DNA from: JAFLUQ01 sp964442035
GTDB taxonomy: Bacteria; Bacillota; Clostridia; UMGS1883
Direction of reading: 5' to 3'
DNA: 30,134 bases
Assembly: GCA_964442035.1 (NCBI GenBank)
Contig: CAYTWZ010000010.1
Location: 1 to 30,134, forward strand
The translations under genes and the position numbers were made by a program. Numbering within the stretch: position 1 is the first letter of the stretch; every line of letters begins with the position of its first letter. Of this stretch, positions 7,356-14,816 are shown in pieces. The notes under the pieces are model-generated. The model was given only the letters and a program-made list of their open reading frames with translations, was not told the DNA's origin and did no database searches.

Positions 7356-8038
7356 GCGGTCTGCTCTGATGCGGGGGCCTTGGGCTTACGGTTGTAGGTT
7401 CGGCGCTTATACTGGCGCTTTGGCTTGTTCTCGGTTTTTTCCTCAGTGACCGCTTCGGGAGCCGCGTCAGCGGTTTCTTTGGCTACCTCCGGCTTTGATT
7501 CAGCCTTTTCTGACGGCTTTTCTTCAGCTGATTCGGCAACAGACACCAAAGAGGGCTCTTGAGCAGACGGCTCCGGCGCGTTCTCGGCCTCATCGTAGGT
7601 CTCGGGGGCTACTTCATCCTGCATTTCCTGAGTATCCATGATCTCCTCTTCCTCAATAGGCTTGCTGCCGCTGCCATTGTAAATATTGGTGCAACAGATA
7701 ACCGAATTGCCGTTTTCGGTATTTTCACCCCAGAGAGACAGCATTGTGGAAAAGCCCTTGTCTCGGCTTATGATACAGAAGCGTGTATCCCTGTTTGTGC
7801 CGATAAGAAAGCCAAGATAGCTGCAAAGCTGAAAGTCCAGCGAGTTTTTGCCGCCGCAGCTGACCTTAAGGTAATTAATTTCAGCCTTTGCCTTGATCAG
7901 CCGCTGCATCAAGGCAAACGTGAGATTGTCGGAATTGCTGGTATAAAATATGATCACACGATCCTCTTCGGTCAAATCCTCAAGTCCGTTAAAAGCAGCT
8001 GTACGGACATTTTCATAATCAATCAAAAATATTGACAT
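7352..8038 (-). CDS. PIN-like nuclease-fold protein with disordered basic tail
   Basis: Residues 1-115 form a compact PIN/NYN-type domain: an N-terminal strand ending in Asp7 (FLIDYENV), Asp68 (KNSLDFQL) and Asp93 (IISRDKGF), the spacing of acidic residues expected for a Mg-dependent RNase active site. The second half (about 130-228) is low complexity, first Glu/Ala/Pro-rich and then ending in a Lys/Arg/Tyr-rich stretch (KPKRQYKRRTYNRK) that could bind RNA. It heads an operon with trmK and nif3, overlapping trmK by 4 bases. An RNA-processing or tRNA-related role is inference from fold and context; no substrate can be named. AAAGGA lies 8 bases before the ATG. Confidence 0.82.
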   Translation of the reverse strand: MSIFLIDYENVRTAAFNGLEDLTEEDRVIIFYTSNSDNLTFALMQRLIKAKAEINYLKVSCGGKNSLDFQLCSYLGFLIGTNRDTRFCIISRDKGFSTMLSLWGENTENGNSVICCTNIYNGSGSKPIEEEEIMDTQEMQDEVAPETYDEAENAPEPSAQEPSLVSVAESAEEKPSEKAESKPEVAKETADAAPEAVTEEKTENKPKRQYKRRTYNRKPKAPASEQTA

Positions 8039-8160
8039 TACATCATTCCTTTCTGTAAGTTTTTAAATGATACAAATAGTGAGAGCCGCTCTGTCAAGGA
8101 GTAGGGGCGGATTCCATGTTCGCCTGTCAGATACCTGTTTTTTAGCACGTCCATTACTAC
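8039..8160 (-). promoter_or_regulatory. 120-base leader of the PIN-trmK-nif3 operon
   Basis: The predicted transcript starts near 8160, giving a leader of about 120 bases. It can form a 6-bp hairpin with a 7-base loop (8106-8111 with 8119-8124) and a small AGAG/CTCT stem (8082-8092). An open frame crosses it without a ribosome binding site. I recognise no riboswitch class. Confidence 0.4.
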
Positions 8161-8167
8161 ATCATAA

Positions 8168-8196
8168 AGTATATCAGATTTTTGTTCCTTTGTCAA
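8168..8196 (-). promoter_or_regulatory. Promoter of the PIN-trmK-nif3 operon
   Basis: TTGACA (8191-8196) and TATACT (8168-8173) on the minus strand with a 17-bp spacer, identical hexamers to the nrdDG promoter. It begins three bases after the MATE gene stop, so the two are separately transcribed unless the MATE message reads through. Confidence 0.85.
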
Positions 8197-8198
8197 GC

Positions 8199-9530
8199 TT
8201 ACGCGTAGCGGTAGCGTTTTCGCATTGTTAGCATAAACGCCACAGTTACCATCAACGCGGGTATTTCCGCCGACGCCACAGCGACCCATACCCCATCCAC
8301 GCCCCACATTTCGGGCAGTATAAGCACTGCCGCAATCTGAAAGACAAAGGTACGCAAGAACGAGATTACCGCCGACACAAGGCCATTGTTGAGCGCCGTA
8401 AAGAACGATGAGCCGTATATATTAAAGCCGCAGATAAGGAATGACAGTGAATAGACAGTGAAGCCCTTGCTCGTAAGATCGCAAAGCTCCCGATCGTAGC
8501 CCACAAACACCTTTGCCAGCGGCGGTGCAAGAGTCACGGCGATGGAGGTTATGGCAAGGCCGCAAACGCCTATAATAAAAAGGCTCTTTTTAAAAAGGTT
8601 TTGAAGCTCAGCATGGTTTGCCGCACCGAAGTTGAAACCCACTATGGGCGCAGTTCCAATGGAATAGCCAATAAAGATCGCCGCAAAGATAAAGCCCGCG
8701 TACATTATCACCCCATAGGCGGCCACGCCGTCCTCCCCGGCAAAGCGCATCAGCTGAAAGTTGTAAAGCATATTTACCAGCGACATGGATATGTTTGTCA
8801 TTAGCTCGGATGAGCCGTTTGTACAGGTCTTTAAAAGTATGCGGGGATAAAATCCGGCTTTTGTAAGCCTGAGGATACTGCTGTTTTTTCGGCTGAAGTA
8901 AATAAGAGGAACTCCTCCCCCTACCAGCTGGCTTGCCGCCGTAGCAAGGGCCGCCCCGGCCACACCCCAGCGGAAAAAGCCAATAAACAGCAGATCCAGC
9001 GCCATGTTTGTAACCCCGGCGCATACAGTTATTTTAAGGCCTATTTGGGGCTTTTCGGCTGTGATCATAAAGCTTTGAAAGGTCTGCTGAAGCATAAAGG
9101 CAGTGACTGCCCCGGCGTTTATCCGTCCGTAAATCACGCAATCTTCCAGCATCTGTCCCGTGGCTCCCAGTGCGGCGGCGGCCGGACGCATGAATATTAT
9201 TCCCAGAGCCGAAAGTACAATGCCTATGCCTAAAGTAACATAGATGAGCATGGAAAAGTACTCCCGGGCCTTTTCGGGCTTGCCCTCTCCAAAGGTCTTA
9301 GCCACAATGGCGCTGCCTCCGGCACCGATCATAAAGCCCACCGTACCCAGTATCATCAGTACCGGCATGATAAGGTTAACCGCCGCAAAAGGCTCCTTGC
9401 CCACAAAGTTTGACACAAAAAGTCCGTCCACAACGCCGTATATGGATGTAAATATCATCATTATCACCGATGGCAGAGCAAATCGGACAAGCTTGCCGTA
9501 TGTGAAATGCTCGCTGAGCTGGATCTTCAT
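8199..9530 (-). CDS. MATE family multidrug/metabolite efflux transporter
   Basis: A 443-residue inner-membrane protein with about 12 hydrophobic helices arranged as two six-helix halves, the hallmark of MATE (multi antimicrobial extrusion) transporters, which export cationic compounds using Na+ or H+ gradients. The N-terminal part (KLVRFALPSVIMMIFTSIYGVVDGLFVSN) and the GAGGSAIVAKTFGEGK loop are typical of the Clostridial MepA/DinF-like branch. The ATG at 9530 is chosen because AAGGAG lies 7 bases upstream; a longer TTG frame to 9560 has no site. It has its own promoter and a leader of about 200 bases. Substrate cannot be predicted. Confidence 0.93.
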   Translation of the reverse strand: MKIQLSEHFTYGKLVRFALPSVIMMIFTSIYGVVDGLFVSNFVGKEPFAAVNLIMPVLMILGTVGFMIGAGGSAIVAKTFGEGKPEKAREYFSMLIYVTLGIGIVLSALGIIFMRPAAAALGATGQMLEDCVIYGRINAGAVTAFMLQQTFQSFMITAEKPQIGLKITVCAGVTNMALDLLFIGFFRWGVAGAALATAASQLVGGGVPLIYFSRKNSSILRLTKAGFYPRILLKTCTNGSSELMTNISMSLVNMLYNFQLMRFAGEDGVAAYGVIMYAGFIFAAIFIGYSIGTAPIVGFNFGAANHAELQNLFKKSLFIIGVCGLAITSIAVTLAPPLAKVFVGYDRELCDLTSKGFTVYSLSFLICGFNIYGSSFFTALNNGLVSAVISFLRTFVFQIAAVLILPEMWGVDGVWVAVASAEIPALMVTVAFMLTMRKRYRYA

Positions 9531-9766
9531 GCTTATTCTCCTTAAGAAAGCACCGGACAATTCACGCCTACGGCTTAAGACACTGCTTGACGGGAAGTTT
9601 CCGCAGCTACGCTAAAAAGTCCAAGATACAACAAGTATTCATGCGCTTTTTGCCTTGCTGCGAGAAAAATTTCATTGCCAATCAGCATTTTAGAATTAAT
9701 CCTGCTTCCTCAGTTATACATAATGGAATACAGTGTTATGGAGTATATCACATTACGCTTGCATTG
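9531..9766 (-). other. Long untranslated leader of the MATE gene
   Basis: This is the largest gene-free stretch in the window (236 bases). It holds the MATE promoter at its upstream end and then about 205 bases of leader with the long imperfect hairpin listed separately. I see no coding frame, tRNA, or recognised riboswitch in it. Confidence 0.7.
9602..9662. repeat. Long imperfect palindrome in the MATE leader
   Basis: CGCAGCTACGCTAAAAAG (9602-9619) pairs imperfectly with CTTTTTGCCTTGCTGCG (9646-9662), giving about 15 base pairs with a few mismatches around a 26-base loop that contains a smaller ATAC/GTAT pairing. The hairpin could be a structured leader element, or a repeated extragenic palindrome of the kind scattered in Clostridial genomes. 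It occurs once in this window, so repetition cannot be tested here. Confidence 0.6.
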
Positions 9767-9770
9767 TCAA
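9742..9770 (-). promoter_or_regulatory. Promoter of the MATE gene
   Basis: TTGACA (9765-9770) and TATACT (9742-9747) on the minus strand with a 17-bp spacer. The -35 hexamer overlaps the TGA stop codon of mtaB, so the promoter starts inside the preceding gene. Confidence 0.85.
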
Positions 9771-11062
9771 CACATATTTTGTATTTCCCCGTAAATTCTG
9801 CCGTTTTCAAGCTTTGTCAGCCTTACGTCTGCGATAACACCCTCCAAAGGAGCTTCACTGGAGACAAACACCCTCAGGTAATTTTTGCTTAGGCCTTCCC
9901 AAAGCCCTTCTTTTTGCTGTTCAAACAATACTGAAACTGTCCGGCCTACACAGCCGCACTCAAAGTCCGCCTTAAGCTTTTCCGCCTCATCCCCCAGCAG
10001 CTTTGCCCGGCGAGTCTTTACATCGTCCGGGACCTGAGGCATTTGTGCCGCCACCGTCCCACGGCGCATTGAATAGGGAAAAACATGTATCTTTCCAAAG
10101 CCGGCACGGGCGGCAAAATCCATTGTCTCTCGAAATTCCTCCTCCGTTTCCTCCGGAAAGCCGCAGATAATATCAGTCGTGATGCAGCAATCCGGCATTG
10201 CCCGGCGGATACGCTCCAGCGTCTCAAGGTACATGTCGGGGGTGTACCTGCGGTTCATCCTTTTGAGTACACCGGCGCTACCGCTTTGAAGAGAAATATG
10301 AAAATGTCTGCAAAGCTTGTCACACTTCGCCGTCCGGACTATGAAATCATCCGTAAAGGCACGGGGATCAATGCTGCTGAGGCGTATTCTTTTTATCCCA
10401 TCGATTGCGGCAACCGCTTCGATAACATCTATCAGGCTCTGCCCGTTTTTTAGATCCTTGCCATAGGAGGCAACATGGATGCCCGTAAGCACTGCCTCCC
10501 GGTATCCCATTCCGGCCAGACGCTCGGCCTCCCTTATTATGTTTTCCATTCGGCGGGAGCGCACCGGTCCACGGGCGTAGGGGATTATGCAGTAGGTACA
10601 GAAATTGTCGCAGCCGTCCTGTATCTTGATATACGCACGGCAGCGTTCGTTGCTGCCATCGGTCTCCAGCTCCTCATAATGGCGCTCCTTCATTATATCG
10701 ACCCTTGTGTCAATGTCACGGCCCTGTAGCTTAGCCTCCACCAGCTCATATATAAGACGGCGCTGAGCCGTGCCGATAACGAGATCCACCTCGGCTATGG
10801 CGGAAACTTCGTCATAGGCGGTCTGCGCATAGCAGCCCGTAGCCACAACGATCGCTTTGGGATTAAGCTTTTTTGCACGGCGGAGCAGCTGGCGGCTTTT
10901 GCGGTCGCCAATATTGGTAACGGAGCAGGTATTGACCACATAAACATCACAGGCCTCGTCAAAGGAGCCTATCTCTGCCCCGTGTTCACGGAATATGGCA
11001 GCGTAAGCGTCTGCCTCGTATTGATTGACCTTGCAGCCAAGGGCGACAAAAGCAGCCTTCAT
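9767..11062 (-). CDS. mtaB: tRNA t6A37 methylthiotransferase
   Basis: MtaB converts N6-threonylcarbamoyladenosine at position 37 of tRNA to its 2-methylthio derivative. The 431-residue protein has the three-part architecture of the family: an N-terminal domain with three cysteines for the auxiliary cluster (GCKVNQ, NTCSVTN, ATGCYAQ), a radical SAM domain with CDNFCTYC (CxxxCxxC), and a C-terminal TRAM-like RNA-binding segment. The GCKVNQYEAD opening is the MtaB-type signature rather than MiaB or RimO. I place the start at 11062 because GGAG lies 9 bases before this ATG; two further in-frame ATGs upstream are less well placed. No clear promoter was found, although a terminator separates it from the Nudix gene. 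Confidence 0.95.
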   Translation of the reverse strand: MKAAFVALGCKVNQYEADAYAAIFREHGAEIGSFDEACDVYVVNTCSVTNIGDRKSRQLLRRAKKLNPKAIVVATGCYAQTAYDEVSAIAEVDLVIGTAQRRLIYELVEAKLQGRDIDTRVDIMKERHYEELETDGSNERCRAYIKIQDGCDNFCTYCIIPYARGPVRSRRMENIIREAERLAGMGYREAVLTGIHVASYGKDLKNGQSLIDVIEAVAAIDGIKRIRLSSIDPRAFTDDFIVRTAKCDKLCRHFHISLQSGSAGVLKRMNRRYTPDMYLETLERIRRAMPDCCITTDIICGFPEETEEEFRETMDFAARAGFGKIHVFPYSMRRGTVAAQMPQVPDDVKTRRAKLLGDEAEKLKADFECGCVGRTVSVLFEQQKEGLWEGLSKNYLRVFVSSEAPLEGVIADVRLTKLENGRIYGEIQNMC

Positions 11063-11119
11063 CGTCTTCATCTCCAATACAATTAAAGTCAGCAACTATT
11101 GAAAAACTCATACAATCCA

Positions 11120-11149
11120 AAAAGGATCTCCGGTTTTCGAGATCCTTTT
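11120..11149 (-). terminator. Terminator of the Nudix gene
   Basis: An 11-bp stem, AAAAGGATCTC (11120-11130) with GAGATCCTTTT (11139-11149), and an 8-base loop; on the minus strand it is followed by a TTTTT run. It lies 17 bases after the Nudix stop codon and isolates that gene from mtaB. A shorter T run on the plus strand has no plus-strand gene to serve. Confidence 0.88.
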
Positions 11150-11165
11150 CACTGATTGGTTCCGA

Positions 11166-11720
11166 TCAAAATTTTATAACGCCCCGGCGAATAAGCTCGT
11201 TCACCTTGAGTACGGCAACACAAGTCTTGGCGTCCACGATCTCGCCGTTAAGGATTTTTTCCACCACCGAGTCAAAGGGAACCTGCTCAAGCTCCAGATA
11301 TTCGTCGGTGTCACGGTGCACTTCACCCTTGTAAAGCCCGGTAGCCACATACATATGAAGCACCTCGCTACAAAATCCGGGGGTGGGAAGCATACTTCCC
11401 AAATACATAAAGTTTTTCGCCTTATAGCCGGTCTCCTCTTCAAGCTCACGCATACCGCAGACCAAGGGGTCTTCGGTTTGACTGTTGCGTTTGCCGGCGG
11501 GGATCTCATACACATTTCGGTCAAAGGGGCGGCGGTACTGCCATTCCATAATTATCTTACGGTCGTCTGTCATAGCCACAACTGCCACGCCGCCGGGGTG
11601 CTCCACAAGCTCACGAGTGGCAGTATTTCCGCCGGGAGTTTCCACCGTATCGACGCGAAGCTTTATTATCTCGCCGATAAACTTGTAGTCCGTATTAATT
11701 GTCTTCTCGGAAAAATTCAC
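11166..11720 (-). CDS. Nudix hydrolase, ADP-ribose pyrophosphatase type
   Basis: A 184-residue protein like the NudF/ADP-ribose pyrophosphatase group, which cleaves ADP-ribose and similar nucleoside diphosphate sugars to AMP and a sugar phosphate. The YEIPAGKR start and RELEEETGY (residues 91-99) of the Nudix box are present, with Glu83, Glu95 and Glu96 as metal ligands. The loop between the box glycine (Gly76) and Glu83 has six residues instead of the canonical five. The start is a GTG with GAGGTG five bases upstream. It is monocistronic, with a terminator behind it. Exact substrate is not certain from sequence. Confidence 0.9.
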   Translation of the reverse strand: MNFSEKTINTDYKFIGEIIKLRVDTVETPGGNTATRELVEHPGGVAVVAMTDDRKIIMEWQYRRPFDRNVYEIPAGKRNSQTEDPLVCGMRELEEETGYKAKNFMYLGSMLPTPGFCSEVLHMYVATGLYKGEVHRDTDEYLELEQVPFDSVVEKILNGEIVDAKTCVAVLKVNELIRRGVIKF

Positions 11721-11770
11721 ACTTTCACACCTCGCAAGTATATTTTAAAACTGTCAGTAGTCCACATAAT

Positions 11771-11799
11771 ATTATAATAAAAATCTTAGCGTTTTTCTA
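11771..11799 (-). promoter_or_regulatory. Possible promoter of the Nudix gene
   Basis: A consensus TATAAT (11771-11776) lies on the minus strand about 50 bases before the GTG start, with TAGAAA (11794-11799) 17 bp upstream as a weak -35 (4 of 6). The region is very AT-rich, so the call is tentative. Confidence 0.5.
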
Positions 11800-11832
11800 T
11801 CAATAATACTCACAAAAAATTAAATCAAGTTT

Positions 11833-11849
11833 TTGCACAAAATGTGCAA
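11833..11849 (-). terminator. Possible terminator of the glmS-pur operon
   Basis: A perfect 7-bp stem TTGCACA/TGTGCAA with a 3-base loop lies directly after the last gene of the operon (stop at 11851). On the minus strand it is followed by AAAAC and a T-rich stretch rather than an immediate T run, so termination efficiency is uncertain. Confidence 0.5.
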
Positions 11850-11850
11850 G

Positions 11851-12381
11851 TTAAAATTTATACGAAAAAACAATATCATTTTGTAAGGTTTTGTTGTTTA
11901 TTATTCCATTGTCAATAGTTATGTAGGTGTGGGGGTTGTTTTCCTTGGGCAGACTGACGCTACCGGGATTGACATAAATGTAATCCCCTCTGTCCTCGCA
12001 CTTTGGCACATGGGTGTGTCCCCCAAGGACTATGGGCTTGTTTTTGAACTTAGGCAGCGGGATATGCCCATGGGTGAGATAGAACTGCCTATCCCCTATC
12101 ATCAGAACGGCGTAATCCGCCATTATGGGGAAATCAAGTACCATCTGATCCACCTCTGCGTCACAGTTTCCACGGACGCAGAGAATATCGTCTTTAAAAT
12201 TGTTAAGCATCTCTATACATTTTTTTGGGTCATAGCCCTGAGGCAGGTCGTTGCGGGGGCCGTGATAGAGGATGTCCCCCAGCAGCGCCAGACAGCCGGC
12301 CTTTTCCTCCTCATAGCAGCGGAGCAGCTTTTCCAACCAGTAGGCGGAGCCATGTATATCGGAGGCTACGAGATATTTCAT
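11851..12381 (-). CDS. YfcE-like calcineurin-fold phosphodiesterase
   Basis: A 176-residue metallophosphoesterase of the YfcE/MJ0936 family, which hydrolyses phosphodiesters using two divalent metals. The motif series is complete: SDIHGS (residues 8-13), LLGDILYHG, RGNCD, THGH and GGHTHVP. The natural substrate of this family is not known. It is the last gene of the purine operon and overlaps the methyltransferase gene by 4 bases (ATGA). Its link to purine metabolism may be only shared expression. Confidence 0.92.
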   Translation of the reverse strand: MKYLVASDIHGSAYWLEKLLRCYEEEKAGCLALLGDILYHGPRNDLPQGYDPKKCIEMLNNFKDDILCVRGNCDAEVDQMVLDFPIMADYAVLMIGDRQFYLTHGHIPLPKFKNKPIVLGGHTHVPKCEDRGDYIYVNPGSVSLPKENNPHTYITIDNGIINNKTLQNDIVFSYKF

Positions 12382-13514
12382 TGCAACACCCCGCTTATCA
12401 GCTTTTCCAGCATTATTCCGACCCCAAGGGCGGCTTTGAGCCTGTAATATTCTTCCCTTGCCCCACTGCCATTGGACTTATCCTTAAACGCCCGGATAAG
12501 AAGATTTTTGGGGGTCTCTACAGGGGAAATGTACTCCTGTGCCGTAACGGTGTAGCCAGCCGCTTCCAGCAACAAGCAGCGCATGCCATCAGTGAGCAGA
12601 TCGGCCTGACGCGCCTTGAACACTCCATGCTTCAATATTCCCCCAAATGGCGGGTAATCGTAGGAATGCAACAGCTCCCTGTGGCAGCAGGGCACGGCAA
12701 ATATGACCCGGGCTCCGTGGTTGATACCGGCGGCAATAGCCATATCCGTCGCCGTGTCACAGGCGTGCAGACTGATGACCGCGTCGGGCCTACGGGATGG
12801 GGCAAAGTCCGTCAGGTCAGCTTTGACAAAGGTCATATTTGAGTAGCCCAAGCTATGAGCCGTCTTACGGCTGGCATCAATGACAGTCTCGCTGTAATCC
12901 ACACCGGTGATGTGGCAGTTTTTCTTAAGCACATCCTTAAGGTAATAGTTGAGCGCAAAGGACAGATAGCTTTTTCCGCAGGCGCAGTCCAGCACCTCCA
13001 CGTCATTTCCCAGCCGTGCAAGGTGCCCTGAGATCAGCTCCACAAAGTGGTCAATCTGGTTGTACTTGCGAACCATATCGTTTTTGATCTTGCCGTCACG
13101 GCTCATTATGCCTATCTCCTTAAGGAGGGCATTGGCCTTTGGCGGAGCGATCAGATATTCCCGGATGCCTACGGTGGCGGTTTCCGCCTGAGGGGTGTCG
13201 GCACTGTCCTGATACTTCAGGCTGGCACCCCTGTCATCAGCGGTAAGGACGGCATTGGTGCCCCGTTCACGGTACACAAGCGACATTGAGTCATATTTTT
13301 TTGCCAAAACTGCCACGTCCTCCCATCCAAAGGGACAAGTACTGCCCCCGTGGGTAATCACAAGGCCGTCTTGACCCTTTTCGATTTTGGCGGGAAAGGT
13401 TTTTGTGCCGGACTTAAAGCTTATGTCCGCCCCAAGGAAATATTCCCCGCCGCCATATCGGCCCGACAGCATCATAAGATATATTTTAACTTGATTTATT
13501 GTTGATGCCTTCAT
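12378..13514 (-). CDS. SAM-dependent methyltransferase, Methyltransf_32-like
   Basis: A 378-residue protein with an N-terminal region of about 150 residues that I do not recognise and a C-terminal class I methyltransferase domain. Visible motifs are DCACGKSYLSF (SAM-binding loop), GVDYSE (acidic strand), SLHACDTATD, and VPCCHREL. The combination of the CACGKS, HACD and VPCCH motifs is that of the family also containing Trm13-like and GSTCD-like proteins, so an RNA substrate is plausible but unproven. It begins 4 bases after the purD stop and lacks an obvious ribosome binding site, suggesting translational coupling; it overlaps the phosphodiesterase gene by 4 bases. Confidence 0.85.
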   Translation of the reverse strand: MKASTINQVKIYLMMLSGRYGGGEYFLGADISFKSGTKTFPAKIEKGQDGLVITHGGSTCPFGWEDVAVLAKKYDSMSLVYRERGTNAVLTADDRGASLKYQDSADTPQAETATVGIREYLIAPPKANALLKEIGIMSRDGKIKNDMVRKYNQIDHFVELISGHLARLGNDVEVLDCACGKSYLSFALNYYLKDVLKKNCHITGVDYSETVIDASRKTAHSLGYSNMTFVKADLTDFAPSRRPDAVISLHACDTATDMAIAAGINHGARVIFAVPCCHRELLHSYDYPPFGGILKHGVFKARQADLLTDGMRCLLLEAAGYTVTAQEYISPVETPKNLLIRAFKDKSNGSGAREEYYRLKAALGVGIMLEKLISGVLQ

Positions 13515-13518
13515 ACGA

Positions 13519-14787
13519 TTAATACTTTTTTATTCCGATGTCATGACGGTAGTGCATATTATCAAAGTGTATTTTCCCCATGCCCTCATAGGCACGCCTG
13601 ATGGCCTCGTCAAGGCTGTCGGCAATGGCTGTAACGCCCAGCACGCGGCCTCCGGCGGTGTAAATTTTTCCGCCCTCGGCCTTAGTCCCGGCATGGAACA
13701 CGGTCACATTGTCAAGGGCTTCGGCGTCCTCAATGCCGGTAATCAGCTTGCCGCTTTCATATTTTTGAGGATACCCGCCGCTAGCGGCAACAACGCATAC
13801 GCAGCCACCGTCCTTCCATCCTATGTTTACCTCATCAAGGCGTTCATCGATGACGGCTTCAAAAATTTCCAGAAGATCACCCTCCATACGGGGAAGCACA
13901 ACCTGAGTTTCCGGATCACCGAAACGGCAGTTGTACTCGATTACCTTTACCCCGTCCTTGGTGGACATAAGGCCAAAGTAAAGCACGCCCTTAAAGGTGC
14001 GGCTCTCAGCGTTCATGGCATTCATTGTGGGAAGGAAGATGTTTTCCATACACTCCTTTTCCATTTCGGGAGTGTAGATGCGGCTGGGCGAGAAAGTACC
14101 CATGCCGCCGGTATTAAGCCCCTGATCATTGTCATAGGCCCGCTTATGGTCTTGAGCGGATACCATGGGACGCATTGACTTGCCGTCAGTAAAGGCAAGA
14201 ACGGATATTTCCGGCCCGGTTAGGAATTCCTCAATAACGACCCGGCTTCCGCTGTCCCCGAACTTGCGATCCTCCATTATCTCCTTGATGCCCTCGGCCG
14301 CCTCGGCCTCATCTTTGGCGATAATTACGCCCTTGCCAAGCGCCAGCCCCTCGGCCTTGATAACGGCGGGGTAGGAGTTCTGAGCCTTGATATAGGCCAT
14401 GGCTTCATCCGCCTTGTCAAACACCTCATAATTTGCCGTAGGGATATTGTATTTTTTCATAAGCTCCTTGCTGAAAACCTTGCTGCCCTCAATGATGGCG
14501 GCATTTGCCCTTGGGCCAAAGGCCCTGAGGCCGCGACTTTCCAGCAAATCAACCAGTCCCATTACAAGGGGATCATCGGGAGCAACTACGGTAAGATCGA
14601 TTTTTTCTTTTTCCGCAAAATCGGCGATCTTTTCGATATCCGTAGCCTTGATGGGTACGCACTTGGCTATATTGGCAATACCGCCGTTGCCGGGAGCGCA
14701 GTAAAGCTCGGTAACCCTTGGGCTCTGCTTAAGCTTCCAGCAGATCGTATGTTCGCGGCCGCCGCCGCCTACTACCAGTACTTTCAT
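13519..14787 (-). CDS. purD: Phosphoribosylamine-glycine ligase (GAR synthetase)
   Basis: PurD performs the second step of purine synthesis, joining glycine to phosphoribosylamine with ATP. The 422-residue protein has the N-terminal VLVVGGGGREHT motif, an ATP-grasp domain with glycine-rich loop (ALGKGVIIAKD), the NTGGMGTFSPS substrate loop, and YNCRFGDPETQ, which carries metal ligands. The length is normal. GGAGG precedes the ATG by 11 bases, and the gene follows purH by 29 bases. The first pathway genes (glmS, purE, purF) lie upstream in the same operon. Confidence 0.98.
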   Translation of the reverse strand: MKVLVVGGGGREHTICWKLKQSPRVTELYCAPGNGGIANIAKCVPIKATDIEKIADFAEKEKIDLTVVAPDDPLVMGLVDLLESRGLRAFGPRANAAIIEGSKVFSKELMKKYNIPTANYEVFDKADEAMAYIKAQNSYPAVIKAEGLALGKGVIIAKDEAEAAEGIKEIMEDRKFGDSGSRVVIEEFLTGPEISVLAFTDGKSMRPMVSAQDHKRAYDNDQGLNTGGMGTFSPSRIYTPEMEKECMENIFLPTMNAMNAESRTFKGVLYFGLMSTKDGVKVIEYNCRFGDPETQVVLPRMEGDLLEIFEAVIDERLDEVNIGWKDGGCVCVVAASGGYPQKYESGKLITGIEDAEALDNVTVFHAGTKAEGGKIYTAGGRVLGVTAIADSLDEAIRRAYEGMGKIHFDNMHYRHDIGIKKY

Positions 14788-14816
14788 TTGTAGATGTCCT
14801 CCTTTTAAGGAACAAA

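Noticed and set aside
8038..8307. Open frame of 89 codons between the PIN and MATE genes
   Set aside because: It overlaps the MATE gene end and reads through a consensus promoter; it has no ribosome binding site of its own.
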